Source of the DNA: SZUA-547 sp963669315
GTDB lineage: Bacteria > Pseudomonadota > Alphaproteobacteria > Rhodobacterales > Rhodobacteraceae
DNA length: 64,000 nucleotides
Assembly (NCBI GenBank): GCA_963669315.1
Contig: OY770021.1
Location: 2,170,001 to 2,234,000, forward strand
Reading direction: 5' to 3'
In this document: positions 43,573 to 53,800 of the stretch, piece by piece
Numbering within the stretch: the stretch's first letter is position 1
Layout: every line of letters begins with the position of its first letter
Translations under genes and position numbers: made by a program
The notes under the pieces: model-generated
What the model was told of the DNA's origin: nothing
The model's input: only the letters and a program-made list of their open reading frames with translations
The model's database searches: none

Positions 43573-45103
43573 TGCTCCGGACGAAAAAAACGTCTTCGAC
43601 CTCCTCATCATCGGCGGTGGGGTGAATGGTTGCGGCATCGCTCGGGACGCGGCGGGCCGTGGGCTGTCCGTGCTGCTGGTTGAGCAGGGCGACCTTGCGC
43701 AGGCGACGTCGTCGGCTTCGACCAAGCTCTTTCACGGCGGCCTGCGCTACCTGGAGTTCTATGAGTTCCGCCTGGTGCGCGAGGCGCTGAACGAGCGCGA
43801 GACCCTGCTCAAGGCCATGCCGCATATTTCCTGGCCGCTGCGTTTCGTTCTGCCGCATCACAAAGGGCTGCGACCGGCCTGGTTGCTGCGTTTCGGCCTC
43901 TTCATTTACGACCATCTGGGCGGACGGAAAATCCTGCCGGCCACAAGGACTTTGGATTTGTCATCGGATCCGATCGGCGCGCCGCTGAAACCGGGTTTTA
44001 GCAGAGGATTCGAGTACTCGGATTGCTGGGTCGAGGATTCGCGGCTGGTGGTTCTTAATGCGCGCGACGCAGCGGAACGGGGCGCGGACATCCAAGTGGG
44101 CACGCGGTGCGTCTCGGCCGAGCGTTGCGACGGCGGTTGGGTCGCTACGCTGGAGAATGTGGAGACCGGCGCCCGGTCCCAGGTCAGAGCGCGTGGCCTG
44201 GTGAACGCGGCGGGGCCGTGGGTCGATGACGTGATTCAGCGGACGGCTCGCAGTTCGACCCCCGCCAAAATCCGGTTGGTGCGCGGAAGCCATATCGTCA
44301 CCCGCAAACTGTTCGACCGTGATCGCGCCTACATCTTTCAGCAGTCTGACGGCCGGATTGTCTTTGCGATTCCTTACGAATCAGATTTCACCCTGATCGG
44401 CACCACCGACGCCGACCATGAAAGCCCGATGGACAAGCCTGTCTGCACAGCGGAGGAGGCGGAATATCTGCGCGCCGCCGTCTCGGAATATTTCGCCAAA
44501 CCTGTCGAGAAGGACGATATCGTCTGGACCTATTCCGGCGTTCGCCCGCTCTATGACGATGGCGCCTCCTCGGCCACCGCAGCGACGCGGGACTACGTCC
44601 TGCAGTTGGAGGACGATGAAGGAGAGGCGCCGGTGCTAAACGTATTCGGGGGCAAGATCACCACCTATCGGCGGTTGGCGGAGGCAGCGCTGGTCAAGCT
44701 CTCGCCGTTCTTCCCCGACATGGGCGAGGCATGGACCGCCGGCGCGCCGCTGCCCGGCGGCGATTTTCCGGTCGATGGCGTTCCGGCGCTGATCGCTGAG
44801 TTGAAAAGTCGGTATGATTTTCTTGACGAGAAATGGGCTCGCCGCCTCGTAAAGGCATATGGACGTGAAGCATTTTCAGTATTGGGCGACGCGGCTTCGG
44901 TTGAGGATCTCGGCGAATGCTTTGGCTGGAACCTGACCGAGCGTGAGGTCCGCTGGCTGGTTGAGAAGGAATGGGCGCGTTCCGCCGCCGACATCATCTG
45001 GCGCAGATCGAAACTGGGACTCAGGCTTGATGCCGAGTGCGCCGCGCTGGATGCTTTCGTCCGGTCATTGGTTGACCGGAAGGCGTCGAAGAAATCGGCT
45101 TGA
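43565..45103 (+). CDS. glpD: Aerobic glycerol-3-phosphate dehydrogenase
   Basis: A 512-aa FAD enzyme that oxidises glycerol-3-phosphate to dihydroxyacetone phosphate and feeds electrons to ubiquinone at the inner membrane face. Rossmann motif IIGGGVNGCGIARDAA at 15-30, LVEQGDLAQATSSASTKLFH, HGGLRYLEFYEFRLVREAL, YSGVRPLYDD and NVFGGKITTYRRLAE are all canonical. ATG 43565 (MNDAPDEKN) lies within the end of glpR. Confidence 0.97.
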   Translation: MNDAPDEKNVFDLLIIGGGVNGCGIARDAAGRGLSVLLVEQGDLAQATSSASTKLFHGGLRYLEFYEFRLVREALNERETLLKAMPHISWPLRFVLPHHKGLRPAWLLRFGLFIYDHLGGRKILPATRTLDLSSDPIGAPLKPGFSRGFEYSDCWVEDSRLVVLNARDAAERGADIQVGTRCVSAERCDGGWVATLENVETGARSQVRARGLVNAAGPWVDDVIQRTARSSTPAKIRLVRGSHIVTRKLFDRDRAYIFQQSDGRIVFAIPYESDFTLIGTTDADHESPMDKPVCTAEEAEYLRAAVSEYFAKPVEKDDIVWTYSGVRPLYDDGASSATAATRDYVLQLEDDEGEAPVLNVFGGKITTYRRLAEAALVKLSPFFPDMGEAWTAGAPLPGGDFPVDGVPALIAELKSRYDFLDEKWARRLVKAYGREAFSVLGDAASVEDLGECFGWNLTEREVRWLVEKEWARSAADIIWRRSKLGLRLDAECAALDAFVRSLVDRKASKKSA

Positions 45104-45240
45104 GGCGGGCCGCAACTCCGCGCTGTAACGCCTGTACCGCATCGGCTTCGTCAATTGACACCTCTCGGCGCTAACCGTGCCTATTCTAGGCGTCCACGAA
45201 ATCCGGACAAAACCAGCTCTTGTGAAGCGGCCGTTTCATG

Positions 45241-46014
45241 TCACAGTACTGCGCCTTCAAACCGGGCAAGCGATATGCTGGCTGCGTTCAGCGCGGAGCG
45301 CGTCTCCATCGCGATGCTCAGAGCGCTCGGGGTGTCGCCATGCAGGCAGATCGTGTCGATGCGGGTTGGGATATGTTTGCCACTTTCTGCGATGATCGCG
45401 CCAGCCTGCACCATATTGACGACACGCTCGCCCGCGACTTTAGGATCATGAATCACCGCGCCTGGCATGTTGCGATCCACCAGCGTGGCGTCATCATTAT
45501 AAGCGCGATCGGCGAAGATCTCGCAGGCGGCGCGACAGCCAAGCTCGGTCGCAGCCTCTTGCTGCGCGGTCTGGGCGAGAACCATGACTATGATCTCAGG
45601 CGCGATCGACAAGGCGGCGCTATAGCAGGCCCGCGCGACCGCACCGTCCTCTGCGGCCATGTTCGCCAGCGCGCCGTGAAGTTTGAGGTGGCGGATCTCG
45701 GCCCCAGCGGCGCGCGCCATGCCCTGAGCCGCCCCCAGCTGATAGCGGATCATGTTGCCGAGGCTGTCATGTGGGACCATCATGCGCCTGCGGCCAAACC
45801 CCTGCAGATCGGCGAAGCCCGGATGCGCGCCGACGCCGACGCCGTGGTTTTCCGCTTCGGCCATGGTTCGGGCCATGACGTCCCAATCACCGGCGTGAAA
45901 TCCGCAGGCCAGATTGGCCGAAGTCACGATTTCGAGCAAGGCGGCGTCATCGCCCATATTCCACGGGCCGAAGCTTTCCCCCATATCAGCGTTCAGGTCG
46001 ATGGTTCTGGTCAT
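45241..46014 (-). CDS. pxpA: 5-oxoprolinase subunit A (LamB/YcsF family)
   Basis: A 257-aa TIM-barrel-like protein starting IDLNADMGESFGPWNMGDDA, with ANLACGFHAGDWDVM, GVGAHPGFADLQGFGRR and AEDGAVARACY, the LamB/YcsF signatures. With PxpB and PxpC it hydrolyses 5-oxo-L-proline to glutamate using ATP. It overlaps pxpC by four bases (46011-46014), so the three genes are translationally coupled. Confidence 0.95.
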   Translation of the reverse strand: MTRTIDLNADMGESFGPWNMGDDAALLEIVTSANLACGFHAGDWDVMARTMAEAENHGVGVGAHPGFADLQGFGRRRMMVPHDSLGNMIRYQLGAAQGMARAAGAEIRHLKLHGALANMAAEDGAVARACYSAALSIAPEIIVMVLAQTAQQEAATELGCRAACEIFADRAYNDDATLVDRNMPGAVIHDPKVAGERVVNMVQAGAIIAESGKHIPTRIDTICLHGDTPSALSIAMETRSALNAASISLARFEGAVL

Positions 46015-47039
46015 TGATCAGTTCTTTCCAGATCGTCGCCGGCGGTGACGCCGCCAACCAGTTGATAGGATAATAGATCAGGAATATCGTGGGGGTCTCG
46101 CACAAGCGGACGCAGGCTGCGCTGCAAATCCTTACGCCGATCCCGTTCGCGCGCTTCGGCGTCCACGGCCTCTTCCAGCGTCACGAAACGAAAGCGCAGA
46201 ACGGCTCCCGGCCGCGCCTGCGCGACCTTTGGAAGGTCCGCCGGGATCACCGAGCCGATGCGTGGATAGCCGCCGGTCGTCTGGCATTCGCACAGCAGCA
46301 CGAATGGAGCGCCGTCGCCGGTGATCTGGATATCGCCCGGAACGATGATCTCGGAGAGGACGCTCAAGCCGGCTTCATTGTGAAAGCCTTGTCCCTCAGG
46401 CAGAAAACGCGCGCCCATGCGGTTCCCGCGCACGTCACGGTGGAACTCTGTCGCTTCGAACCGGCGGATCTCAGCAGCGTCGAAAAACTCTGTTTGCAGG
46501 CTTGGAGCCACGCGCACCGTTCCCCCTTCGAAGCGCATATCGGTCTCGATAAGGAAGCCTGTGATGCTCTGCTGAGCGTCCGGGCCAACCATCAACTGGC
46601 TGCCGGATCGGATCGCGTCACCGACGCCGGCGGCCAGATGCGCGCTGCGCGCGCCAAGCTGCTCGGCTGTGGCCAGGCCGCCGCCCAGATGAAGGTAGCC
46701 ATAGGTTCCCATCTCCGCCGCTCCGATCGATAATGGTGTCCCGGCAGGCAGCAGATGGCTGGCGTTCCAGGCGACTCCATGGCCATCGATGCTGGCCCGC
46801 ATCGGCGCGCCAGTCAGCGCGATGCGCATATCCTCTGTCGCCCGAAACTCGCCGCCGGTCCCCGCCATTTCAAGAGCGGCGCAGCTTTCATCCTGGCCCA
46901 AAAGAGCGGCGCCTTCGGCCAGCGCCAGCCGGTCGGCGGCTCCGCCGCGCGACAGCCCGAATGCGAGGTAACCGGGGCGCCCCTGATCCTGCGCCGTCAT
47001 GCCGGGGCCGGCGCGTTGAACGATGATCGCGCGGCTCAT
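46011..47039 (-). CDS. pxpC: 5-oxoprolinase subunit C (biotin-dependent carboxyltransferase-like)
   Basis: A 342-aa KipA/AHS2-domain protein: VQRAGPGMTAQDQGRPGYLA, FGLSRGGAADRLA, GYLHLGGGLATAEQLGARSA, and SEIIVPGDIQITGDGAPFVL with CQTTGGYPRIGSVIPADLPK. It partners PxpB in the 5-oxoprolinase complex. The C-terminal 30 residues (LLSYQLVGGVTAGDDLERT) extend past the core domain. Four-base overlaps on both sides. Confidence 0.94.
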   Translation of the reverse strand: MSRAIIVQRAGPGMTAQDQGRPGYLAFGLSRGGAADRLALAEGAALLGQDESCAALEMAGTGGEFRATEDMRIALTGAPMRASIDGHGVAWNASHLLPAGTPLSIGAAEMGTYGYLHLGGGLATAEQLGARSAHLAAGVGDAIRSGSQLMVGPDAQQSITGFLIETDMRFEGGTVRVAPSLQTEFFDAAEIRRFEATEFHRDVRGNRMGARFLPEGQGFHNEAGLSVLSEIIVPGDIQITGDGAPFVLLCECQTTGGYPRIGSVIPADLPKVAQARPGAVLRFRFVTLEEAVDAEARERDRRKDLQRSLRPLVRDPHDIPDLLSYQLVGGVTAGDDLERTDQ

Positions 47040-47806
47040 GGCAGGGTCTCAGAAGTCGCGCCGCCATCCGGACCGCTTTCGCGCATCGCGCTCAGCTTCT
47101 CCGGCGTCGTCGGCTCGAACAGCGCTTCGTCTCCGGGGCGCAAAACGAATGGCGTGTCGCTATCCGGTCGAAACAATTGGATGGCCGTCTGTCCGATATG
47201 CCGCCATCCGGTCGGCGTCGCGACTGGAAACAGAACCAGCTGACGGATTGCGACGCACAACCCTCCCGCCGGAACCCGCCCCGTCAATTGGGTTTGACGC
47301 GGGATGTCCCAATCGGGTGGAAGTTCGCCCAGATACGGCATTCCGGGCGCAAAACCGATTGTCTGCACCCGGACGCGGCTTTGCGAGATTGATGCGATCG
47401 CGGTCTCGGGTGTAAGTCCGGCCGCCGACGCGGCTTCATCCAGTTGCGGCGCCAAATCTGTCCCATAAACCGTGGGGATGCGCCAAAGTCGGCGACCAAC
47501 CGGAAGAGACGCGGAATACCAGTCCTGCTCCGCAAGAACGCCTTCCAGCCTGGACCGCATCGAAGCGTGGTCCATCCATTGTGGATCGAAGCGCAGATAG
47601 GTGGAGACGAGCGAGGTGGACGTCTCTTCGACACCGCTCCAACCAACGCTTTCTATCGCGGCGCGAAGCGCCAGAGCGGCGCGGTTCGCGGGCTCGGACA
47701 GGCGGTCGCCGAAGCTGACCAGCAATCCGTCGACGCCAACGGTCCTGATCTGCGGCCATCCGGGAGGGGATCGCCCGCTTTGGTTATTGAAACTGATGGT
47801 TGTCAT
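47036..47806 (-). CDS. pxpB: 5-oxoprolinase subunit B (KipI/AHS1 family)
   Basis: A 256-aa allophanate-hydrolase-subunit-1 domain protein: VGVDGLLVSFGDRLSEPANR, IPTVYGTDLAPQLDEAASAA, IGFAPGMPYLGELPPDWDIP, and ATPTGWRHIGQTAIQLFRPD. First of the pxp genes, it overlaps the end of the TRAP permease gene by four bases, so the intact operon once ran TRAP-pxpB-pxpC-pxpA. Confidence 0.94.
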   Translation of the reverse strand: MTTISFNNQSGRSPPGWPQIRTVGVDGLLVSFGDRLSEPANRAALALRAAIESVGWSGVEETSTSLVSTYLRFDPQWMDHASMRSRLEGVLAEQDWYSASLPVGRRLWRIPTVYGTDLAPQLDEAASAAGLTPETAIASISQSRVRVQTIGFAPGMPYLGELPPDWDIPRQTQLTGRVPAGGLCVAIRQLVLFPVATPTGWRHIGQTAIQLFRPDSDTPFVLRPGDEALFEPTTPEKLSAMRESGPDGGATSETLP

Positions 47807-48088
47807 TTCAGATGCTCACGGATCCAGTCGGCGCATTTCAGTCTAAACAGAATACCATGTCGCTGCAGAGCGGAAGGATGAAACAGCGCGATCTGCGAAG
47901 ATGCGATGAGCGCGGTGGCCATCGCAAGCATTGCGAAGACATAAGGCACAGAGCCAAGCATCACTTCGCTCATGTTTCCGCTTTTCCGCGCACCCTGAAC
48001 CACATAGAGGTTCAGCCCGACCGGCGGCGTGATCAGCGCCATCTCGATCAGCACGATTATCAGGATCCTAAACCAGATTGGGGAGCCT
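47803..48088 (-). pseudogene. TRAP transporter large permease, C-terminal stub
   Basis: Reading leftward from the IS border: GSPIWFRILIIVLIEMALIT, then PPVGLNLYVVQGARKSGNMS and a last membrane helix VFAMLAMATALIASSQIALF. This is the end of a DctM/TRAP large permease. The upstream four-fifths are missing because an IS3-type element sits at 48089 onward. The stub still overlaps pxpB, and pxp expression would now need a promoter in or near the IS. Confidence 0.85.
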
Positions 48089-48112
48089 AATCTGACTGGT
48101 CCAGTTTGATTG

Positions 48113-48916
48113 TTAGTGCATGACCGGCCTCGGTTCTATCGGGATGATGGTTTCAGGTGCCGGCGGTCTGTAGCCCAGTGCACTGTGGGGTCGCTTGGTT
48201 TTGTAGTGTTTCCTCCAACTCTCGATGATGATCTGGGCCTCTCTCAGCGTGTAGAAGATCTCCCCGTTGAGCAGTTCGTCCCGCATTCTGGCATTGAAAC
48301 TCTCGACGTAGCCGTTCTCCCAGGGGCTTCCCGGTTCGATGAAGGCGGACTTAGCGCCGACGGCCTCGATCCAGGCCCGGACAGCCTGGGCGACGAACTC
48401 GGGGCCATTGTCGATTCGGACGAATGCCGGTGGTCCTCGCAAGATGAAGAGATCGGTCAGTGCGTCGATCACGTCGATCGAGTTCAGCTTCCGCTTCACT
48501 CGGATCGCCAGGCATTCCCGGCTGAATTCATCCAGGATATTCAAAGTCCGAAACGCCTTGCCGTCATCGGTTCGGCAGTGCACGAAATCGTACGACCAGA
48601 CATGATTGCGATACTCCGGCCTGAGCCGCACGCATGAGCCATCATTCAGCCATAGCCGTCCCTTCTTCGGTAGTTTCGGTGGAATCTTCAGCCCCTCTCG
48701 TCGCCATAGTCGCTCGATCCGACCATCGCTGACCTGCCAGCCTGCGTCTCTCAGCAGCGCGGCGACGCGACGGTATCCGTAGCTGCCGTATCGCCGGGCC
48801 AGTTCGATCATGTCGGCAACCAACCGTTCCTCGTCTTCCCGGCCCCGTGGACGATGCCGTTGCGTCGAGCGATGTTGCCCCAGCACACGGCAGATCCGGC
48901 GTTCCGGCACCTTCAT
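48113..48916 (-). CDS. IS3-family transposase OrfB (second type)
   Basis: A 267-aa DDE transposase: ELARRYGSYGYRRVAALLRD (HTH_21), Asp in VWSYDFVHCRTDDGKAFRTL, Asp in RIDNGPEFVAQAV, Glu in PWENGYVESFNARMRDELLN, and C-terminal KHYKTKRPHSALGYRPPAPE. The frame continues upstream without ATG (LLLSPARRRACIELIRSE), as expected if an OrfAB fusion is produced by frameshifting near 48980. Apparently intact. Confidence 0.93.
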   Translation of the reverse strand: MKVPERRICRVLGQHRSTQRHRPRGREDEERLVADMIELARRYGSYGYRRVAALLRDAGWQVSDGRIERLWRREGLKIPPKLPKKGRLWLNDGSCVRLRPEYRNHVWSYDFVHCRTDDGKAFRTLNILDEFSRECLAIRVKRKLNSIDVIDALTDLFILRGPPAFVRIDNGPEFVAQAVRAWIEAVGAKSAFIEPGSPWENGYVESFNARMRDELLNGEIFYTLREAQIIIESWRKHYKTKRPHSALGYRPPAPETIIPIEPRPVMH

Positions 48917-48972
48917 CTCGCTGCGGATCAGCTCGATGCAGGCGCGGCGACGAGCGGGGCTCAGAAGTAGCG

Positions 48973-49260
48973 CTACGCCGCCCTTCGGGTGCCCCGTGCG
49001 GCTTCCTTCAGAATGAGCTTGTCCAGTGTCAGGTCCGACACCGCCTTCCTCAGCCGTTCGGTCTCCTTCTGAAGCCGCTTGAGTTCCTTCAGTTGGTCGG
49101 TTCCCATCCCTCCATACTGCTTGCGCCAGCGATAGTAAGTCTGCTCGGCAATGCGAACCTCCCGGATCGCGTCCACGCGCGCCATTCCTTGCCCGACAAA
49201 CACGTCAACCTGCCGCAGCTTCTGAACTATTTCCTCGGGCTTGAGCCGCGTGTTCGCCAT
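48973..49260 (-). CDS. IS3-family transposase OrfA (second type)
   Basis: A 95-aa DNA-binding subunit: LKPEEIVQKLRQVDVFVGQG, TYYRWRKQYGGMGTDQLKEL and a leucine-rich helix (LKRLQKETERLRKAVSDLTL). It ends just before the orfB frame opens. The start of the same protein, about 80% identical by eye, remains as a fragment at 34664. Confidence 0.92.
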   Translation of the reverse strand: MANTRLKPEEIVQKLRQVDVFVGQGMARVDAIREVRIAEQTYYRWRKQYGGMGTDQLKELKRLQKETERLRKAVSDLTLDKLILKEAARGTRRAA

Positions 49261-49310
49261 CTCTTGTCCTCTGTTTCCTAAACATAACGATGGACCAATT
49301 CAGATGGGGC

Positions 49311-49771
49311 ACTCCAGGCCTGCTCGTAACGCCGCCCCAACACCGTCTCGACCAGCATCCTGTCGCGCTGGTCCTTCCACAGTGAGAGCGAGTCCCATGC
49401 CCACGTATTCGCGTCGTTGAAACGAGCGTCACACTCATCGCGCCCGAATTGCTCGAAGAGGTAGGCTCGGATCATCAGGGCCAAACCCCCTGTCGTCGTT
49501 GGCGTGGTCCGCGCCATTCGCCAATAAGCGGCGTCGCTGGCGTCGGTAAGCGCCATGGCCACGGGGTCATCCGCCCAATCGATGCGGCCCGGCGTCGTGT
49601 AGGCGTACTCCGCCCCCGCAGCCTTCACCCAATCCATAACGGCGGCGATTGCGGGTCCGTCGCGGACGCTATCGCGGCCTCTACTTCTTTCGGATTGGCC
49701 AGCGCCGCAATCGTCAGTGCCGGTACGGCGGTTGCGCCTTTGAGTAAATTGCATCGCTTGATGTACATCAT
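49311..49771 (-). pseudogene. Unknown gene with leader peptide, frameshifted and cut by IS
   Basis: From 49771 leftward the sequence reads MMYIKRCNLLKGATAVPALT plus IAALANPKEVEAAIAS. The frame then shifts near 49670 and continues AAVMDWVKAAGAEYAYTTPG, DASDAAYWRMARTTPTTTGG and NDANTWAWDSLSLWKDQRDR until the IS border. Twin-Arg-free leader-like start and this body resemble small phage or island hypothetical proteins. Not functional as it stands. Confidence 0.5.
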
Positions 49772-49788
49772 GCCGCCCTCGCAAATGC

Positions 49789-49932
49789 ATAGTCAGCGAA
49801 TGGACCGCCACGTTTGGCGGAGAACGCCTCACCGGCGCGCTGCTCGACAGGCTCACCCACCATGTCCACATTCTTGAGATGAACGGCCGGTCCTACCGCC
49901 TGGCGCAAAGCCGGGCTCGCAAAGCCATCTGA
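49789..49932 (+). pseudogene. IS21-family IstB C-terminal remnant (scar 1)
   Basis: The plus strand reads SEWTATFGGERLTGALLDRL, THHVHILEMNGRSYRLAQSR, ARKAI then TGA. This is the conserved C-terminus of the IS21 helper ATPase IstB. The remaining gene is absent. The following 120 bases carry the doubled CAACTGGCCGGxxGTTCGGGC motif, probably the terminal repeats of the same IS. Confidence 0.75.
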
Positions 49933-50198
49933 ACAACTCCCCGGCTCAACCACGGGCGCGCTCTGACTCTTGACGGTCAGCGCGCCCTTGGCGCTGCCCC
50001 AAGCCACTCCGCTCAACTGGCCGGGTGTTCGGGCGCCCAACTGGCCGGAAGTTCGGGCTCCATTGATTGTCTTCTCAAGTGAAAATTTTTGCACTTGCGA
50101 ACCTCTTCCCCGAAGCCGCCATTCACCGCGGGAACGTCATGAGCGACCGGCCAACGACAACAACGCGGTCGTAGTAGCCGTAGGCGTTCAGTCCGAAA

Positions 50199-50729
50199 TC
50201 ACCGCGCCGCGCTTCGTTGCGCGCGAACTTTTGCGATGTCGTACTCGTAGAGAACAAGATCTCCGTTCGCCTCGATTTCGAACCTGCTGATCCGTTCCAG
50301 ATTGTTGAAGTAGAACCCCTCGGCCTCCATGTCCTCCGCTGAGCACATTTGGCCGCTGGTCTCGATCGGGCCGATGATGATTCCGCCATCGGTAAAGGCG
50401 AGGCCCGAGTTGAAAAAATTGCAATGCCCGTAGCCGGAGAGTGCATCATTCGTGATCTCCAGCGTTAGCTTGCCTCCGTCAGGGACGCTGCCGCCTACGA
50501 TCTCACTCACCGTCCACTGACCAGTAAGCGCCGCCCGATCGCTGCTGACATACGCCACGGCTATCTCCTCTCCTTCAACGCTTTCAACGCTTTCAACGTT
50601 GCGACTATCCGTCGCCTGCGCGTTCGCATCTTCAACATCATCGCAGGCCGCCACCGCCAGAATGGCGCAGACGGACCAGGCTACAACGGACAAGTATCGG
50701 CCGCGCTTGAACAAAAATCGCATTCTCAT
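50199..50729 (-). CDS. META/HslJ-domain lipoprotein
   Basis: A 176-aa envelope lipoprotein. The lipobox LAVAAC places the acylated cysteine at C29, after VAWSVCAILAVAA. A short acidic linker is followed by a META domain (LTGQWTVSEIVGGSVPDGGK, YGHCNFFNSGLAF, IETSGQMCSAEDMEAEGFYF) like E. coli HslJ. ATG 50729 has GGGAG six bases before; an extension to 50786 would put extra residues before the signal. It is divergent from the 1863-aa gene. Confidence 0.85.
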   Translation of the reverse strand: MRMRFLFKRGRYLSVVAWSVCAILAVAACDDVEDANAQATDSRNVESVESVEGEEIAVAYVSSDRAALTGQWTVSEIVGGSVPDGGKLTLEITNDALSGYGHCNFFNSGLAFTDGGIIIGPIETSGQMCSAEDMEAEGFYFNNLERISRFEIEANGDLVLYEYDIAKVRAQRSAAR

Positions 50730-50883
50730 CAACTCCCGCCGCAAAAACGACACACCCCTCAGATAGAGGCAAGCATGTTTTCGCATCGCTTTGCGGCCTA
50801 ATTAAGCGCCGAGATGAATCTTGTGTGTTATCCGAGTCGATGCGAGAATTTTTTTGACCTCGTTCACCTCGGAGTGAATACCC

Positions 50884-53800
50884 ATGCCCCTCGATCCCAA
50901 ACAGATAGACGAGCTTAAAGCCAATCTTGGCGCGGCGCGAAAAAGGGATATGGCGTTTGGCCTATGCCTTGGGAAAAAGCCGGACTCCACTCTCCTGCTG
51001 CTCCACAAGACGAAAGATCCGACGATCCTGGGACGGCAGGCGAGAAAAGACGGCGAAACCAACAAATTCACTTACGGCATGCTGAAGTGCAAAGGCAAAG
51101 ACCTGCACCTGACCTGCTATTCCGATCCGCCATCCGGTCTGGCTAAAAAGACCAAAGATTTTTTGAAAAAGACCGGTCTGGGCGGCAGGGTCATTCTCCT
51201 GGATCAGAGCGGTCACGAGGTCGGCGACGGAAAAGAGGAGCAAGAGCCGCCTGAAGAGACGGCGCAGGCGGTTGGTCAGGCGGCGGCGCCGGACGACGCC
51301 GGCGGCGACAAAGACGCGCCCGATCCTCTGGCGGAGAAATGGAATGGCGCAAAGGCGAAGATAGAACAGGTTCTGGAAGGCGCGAAGCAGCCGGTTGGAG
51401 AGAATATCCTCAACGCCTGGGGCCAGGTGGTCAAGCAAGCCGAGGACGGCGACTACGCCGCCGCGCTGAAACAGGTTCCGGCCGTCGCGGGCTTGATTAA
51501 GGACGCCGGCGCCGCCTCAAAGCGTGAGGAGCTGGAGCGCGCAAAGTGGGAAGAGGCGTCCAAGAAGGTCTTGCCGCACGTCCAGGAGGCGCTCGACAAG
51601 GGGCTTGGCGATACCAAGAAAATTCAGGCGGTGTGGTCGCTGGCCTCTACCAAGGCCAAGGCCGACCCGGCCGACTACGCGGCGGCGATGAAAGCCGTCA
51701 CCGTACTAGTGAAGCTGCTCGGCGATGCCAAGAAGGCTGAGCCCGCGATGGCCGAAGAAGCGCCTGACGCCGCCGGCGGTGGCGGCGGACGAGGCGGCGC
51801 GGCCCCGCCCGACGAAGCCGCCGGCGATGACGATACCGCAGATGAAGCCGTTGCCGAGGGCGGCGGCGCAGCGGCGACCGCCGCGGGCGACGACGCCAGC
51901 GAAGAAACGGACGAGTCGGCGGGCGCGCCTTCGGACGCTGAGGCCGGAGATGTCGGCGGAGAGCCCGATAAGGCCGACCCGGCGGATCTCAGCGGCGACC
52001 TCGAAGAGAAGATCAAACGCGCCAAGGACCACGTCAAAGCCATCGACAAGCTGATCGCCACGTTCAACGGGCTGGTGCCGGGCGGCGGCGCCGCGCCGGC
52101 GAAATGGGGGACCGAAAAGACCCGGATCTACGATATTGTCGATCCGAAGAAGAAGGAAGATGCGCCGGACGAAAAGAAGCTCGACAAGGCGCTGAAGGAT
52201 CTCGTCAAGCTGGAGCAATCGGTTCACGACAAGACTGCGGAGAAAAAGGATTGGAAGAAGGCGCTGGAGCTGTTCGACGTCCGCCTGATCCCGATCGACA
52301 ACCATCCTCAGGCGGCGAAGACTCCCGAGGTTAAGCCGAAGATCGACCAGTTGAAGACGGACCGGGCGGCGGCGGTCGCCAAGGCGAACGCCAACGACTT
52401 CAAAGGCGCGATCAAAGCGTTGGATGCGTTGAAAAAGACCTGCGACGAGGTCGAGAAACACGCCGACGACTTCGCGCATTACGACGCGATCCGCAGCCAG
52501 CGCCAGACGGCGATGGGCGCGACCCCGGCGCCTGCGACCGGCGTCGACGCGATCGATAAGGTGCGCCTGAAAGCGGAGGACCTCTTCACCAAGGCGCAGA
52601 CCGATGCGACGGCGGGCAAATTCGACGACGCCGTCAAAAAGCTCGACCAGATTCCGCCGATCCTGGCGGAATACGACCAGATCAAGCTCCATGAGAGGCG
52701 CTATAGGTCGTTGATCGGCAATATCAGTCCGCGGATCACAGCGATCGAAGCTTTGCCCGTGGATGTGCGCGATCCGATGAAGACCGAGATCGCGGAGCTA
52801 AAGAAGCTCTACGAAGACGCAAAGATTGATAAGACCAAGGACTATGTCGTCTCGTACCAGCAACTGATCTGGCTGCGCGGCTCGGCCGCCAGTCCCAAGA
52901 AGCTCGACTATATCGAGGCCCAGACCACCGCGATCCAGAGCTACAACACCGATCTGGCCGCCTATGAGGCGCAGCTCAAGACCTTCAAGGATCACAAGGG
53001 TCGTGAGGGGATCGAGGAATTCTTCCTGGGCATGGAGAAGGACCTCGAGCAGGCCAAGGCGGAAGCCGGGCAGAAGAAATTCTCCACCGCCGTGGCGATC
53101 CTGACCCGGACCAAGAGCCGCTGGCCGGCGGAGACGGCGAACGCCGACAGCTGCCTGACCTACAAGACCAAGCGAGAGGCGGTCGCCAAGGCCGCTGATG
53201 AACAGCGCGGCCGGAAGGGCGCCGAATCCGGCGTCGCGCAATGCGACGACCTGTTGGCCACCGCTGCGAACCAGGCGCTTTCCAAGCAGTTCAAGGGCGC
53301 GCTCGCCACGGTGAACGAGGCGGAAAACCGCGTAAACCAGGCCAAGGCGGCGGCGGATGAGCAGGAAGCGCTCGGCAAGCTGAAGGATGAAGGCGCGCTC
53401 GGCAAGATCGCCGAGGATTTCGACAAGGCCTACAAGGTCTACACCGACATGCGCGCCCATGTGGCGGGCAATGATTCGGGCGGCGTATTCCCCAAACTGC
53501 TGGCTAACGCCGATGCGGAAGCGCAGAAAGCGCAGGACGAGAAGGCCAAGCCATCGCCGAATTTCGAGACGGCGCGCGGCCATCTGGACGCCGCCATCGC
53601 GATGCTGGAGGACGCGCAGACGAAAATCTCGGCCAAGACGCCCTACGAGACGCATCTGGCCGCGGCGAAGCTGCAGACAGACGGCACGCTGCCGCCGGTC
53701 AATATCGACGACTGCATCAAGAAGCCGATCGCCGATGCGAAGAAGCTGATCACCGAGGCCGAGGATCTGGCTAAGGCCGACGGGTTCGACTTCAAGGGCG

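Larger units (their letters stand above)
48089..49310 (-). mobile_element. IS3-family insertion sequence of a second type
   Basis: About 1.22 kb bounded by AATCTGACTGGTCCAG (left, 48092 on) and, on the minus strand, CCCCATCTGAATTGGTCCAT (right). orfA and orfB are in different frames. The same right terminus and OrfA start occur as a fragment at 34612-34834. It truncates the TRAP permease on one side and an unknown gene on the other. Exact ends and duplication are not certain. Confidence 0.85.

Noticed and set aside
49768..50094. A 108-aa protein on the minus strand
   Set aside because: It is the antisense of the IstB remnant and IS terminal repeats on the plus strand.
51706..52692. Long antisense open frames, for example here and at 55063-56427, 27524-28312 and 9803-10669
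   Set aside because: All lie opposite real genes with strong GC codon bias, lack domains and ribosome sites, and are Arg/Leu-rich as expected of shadows.
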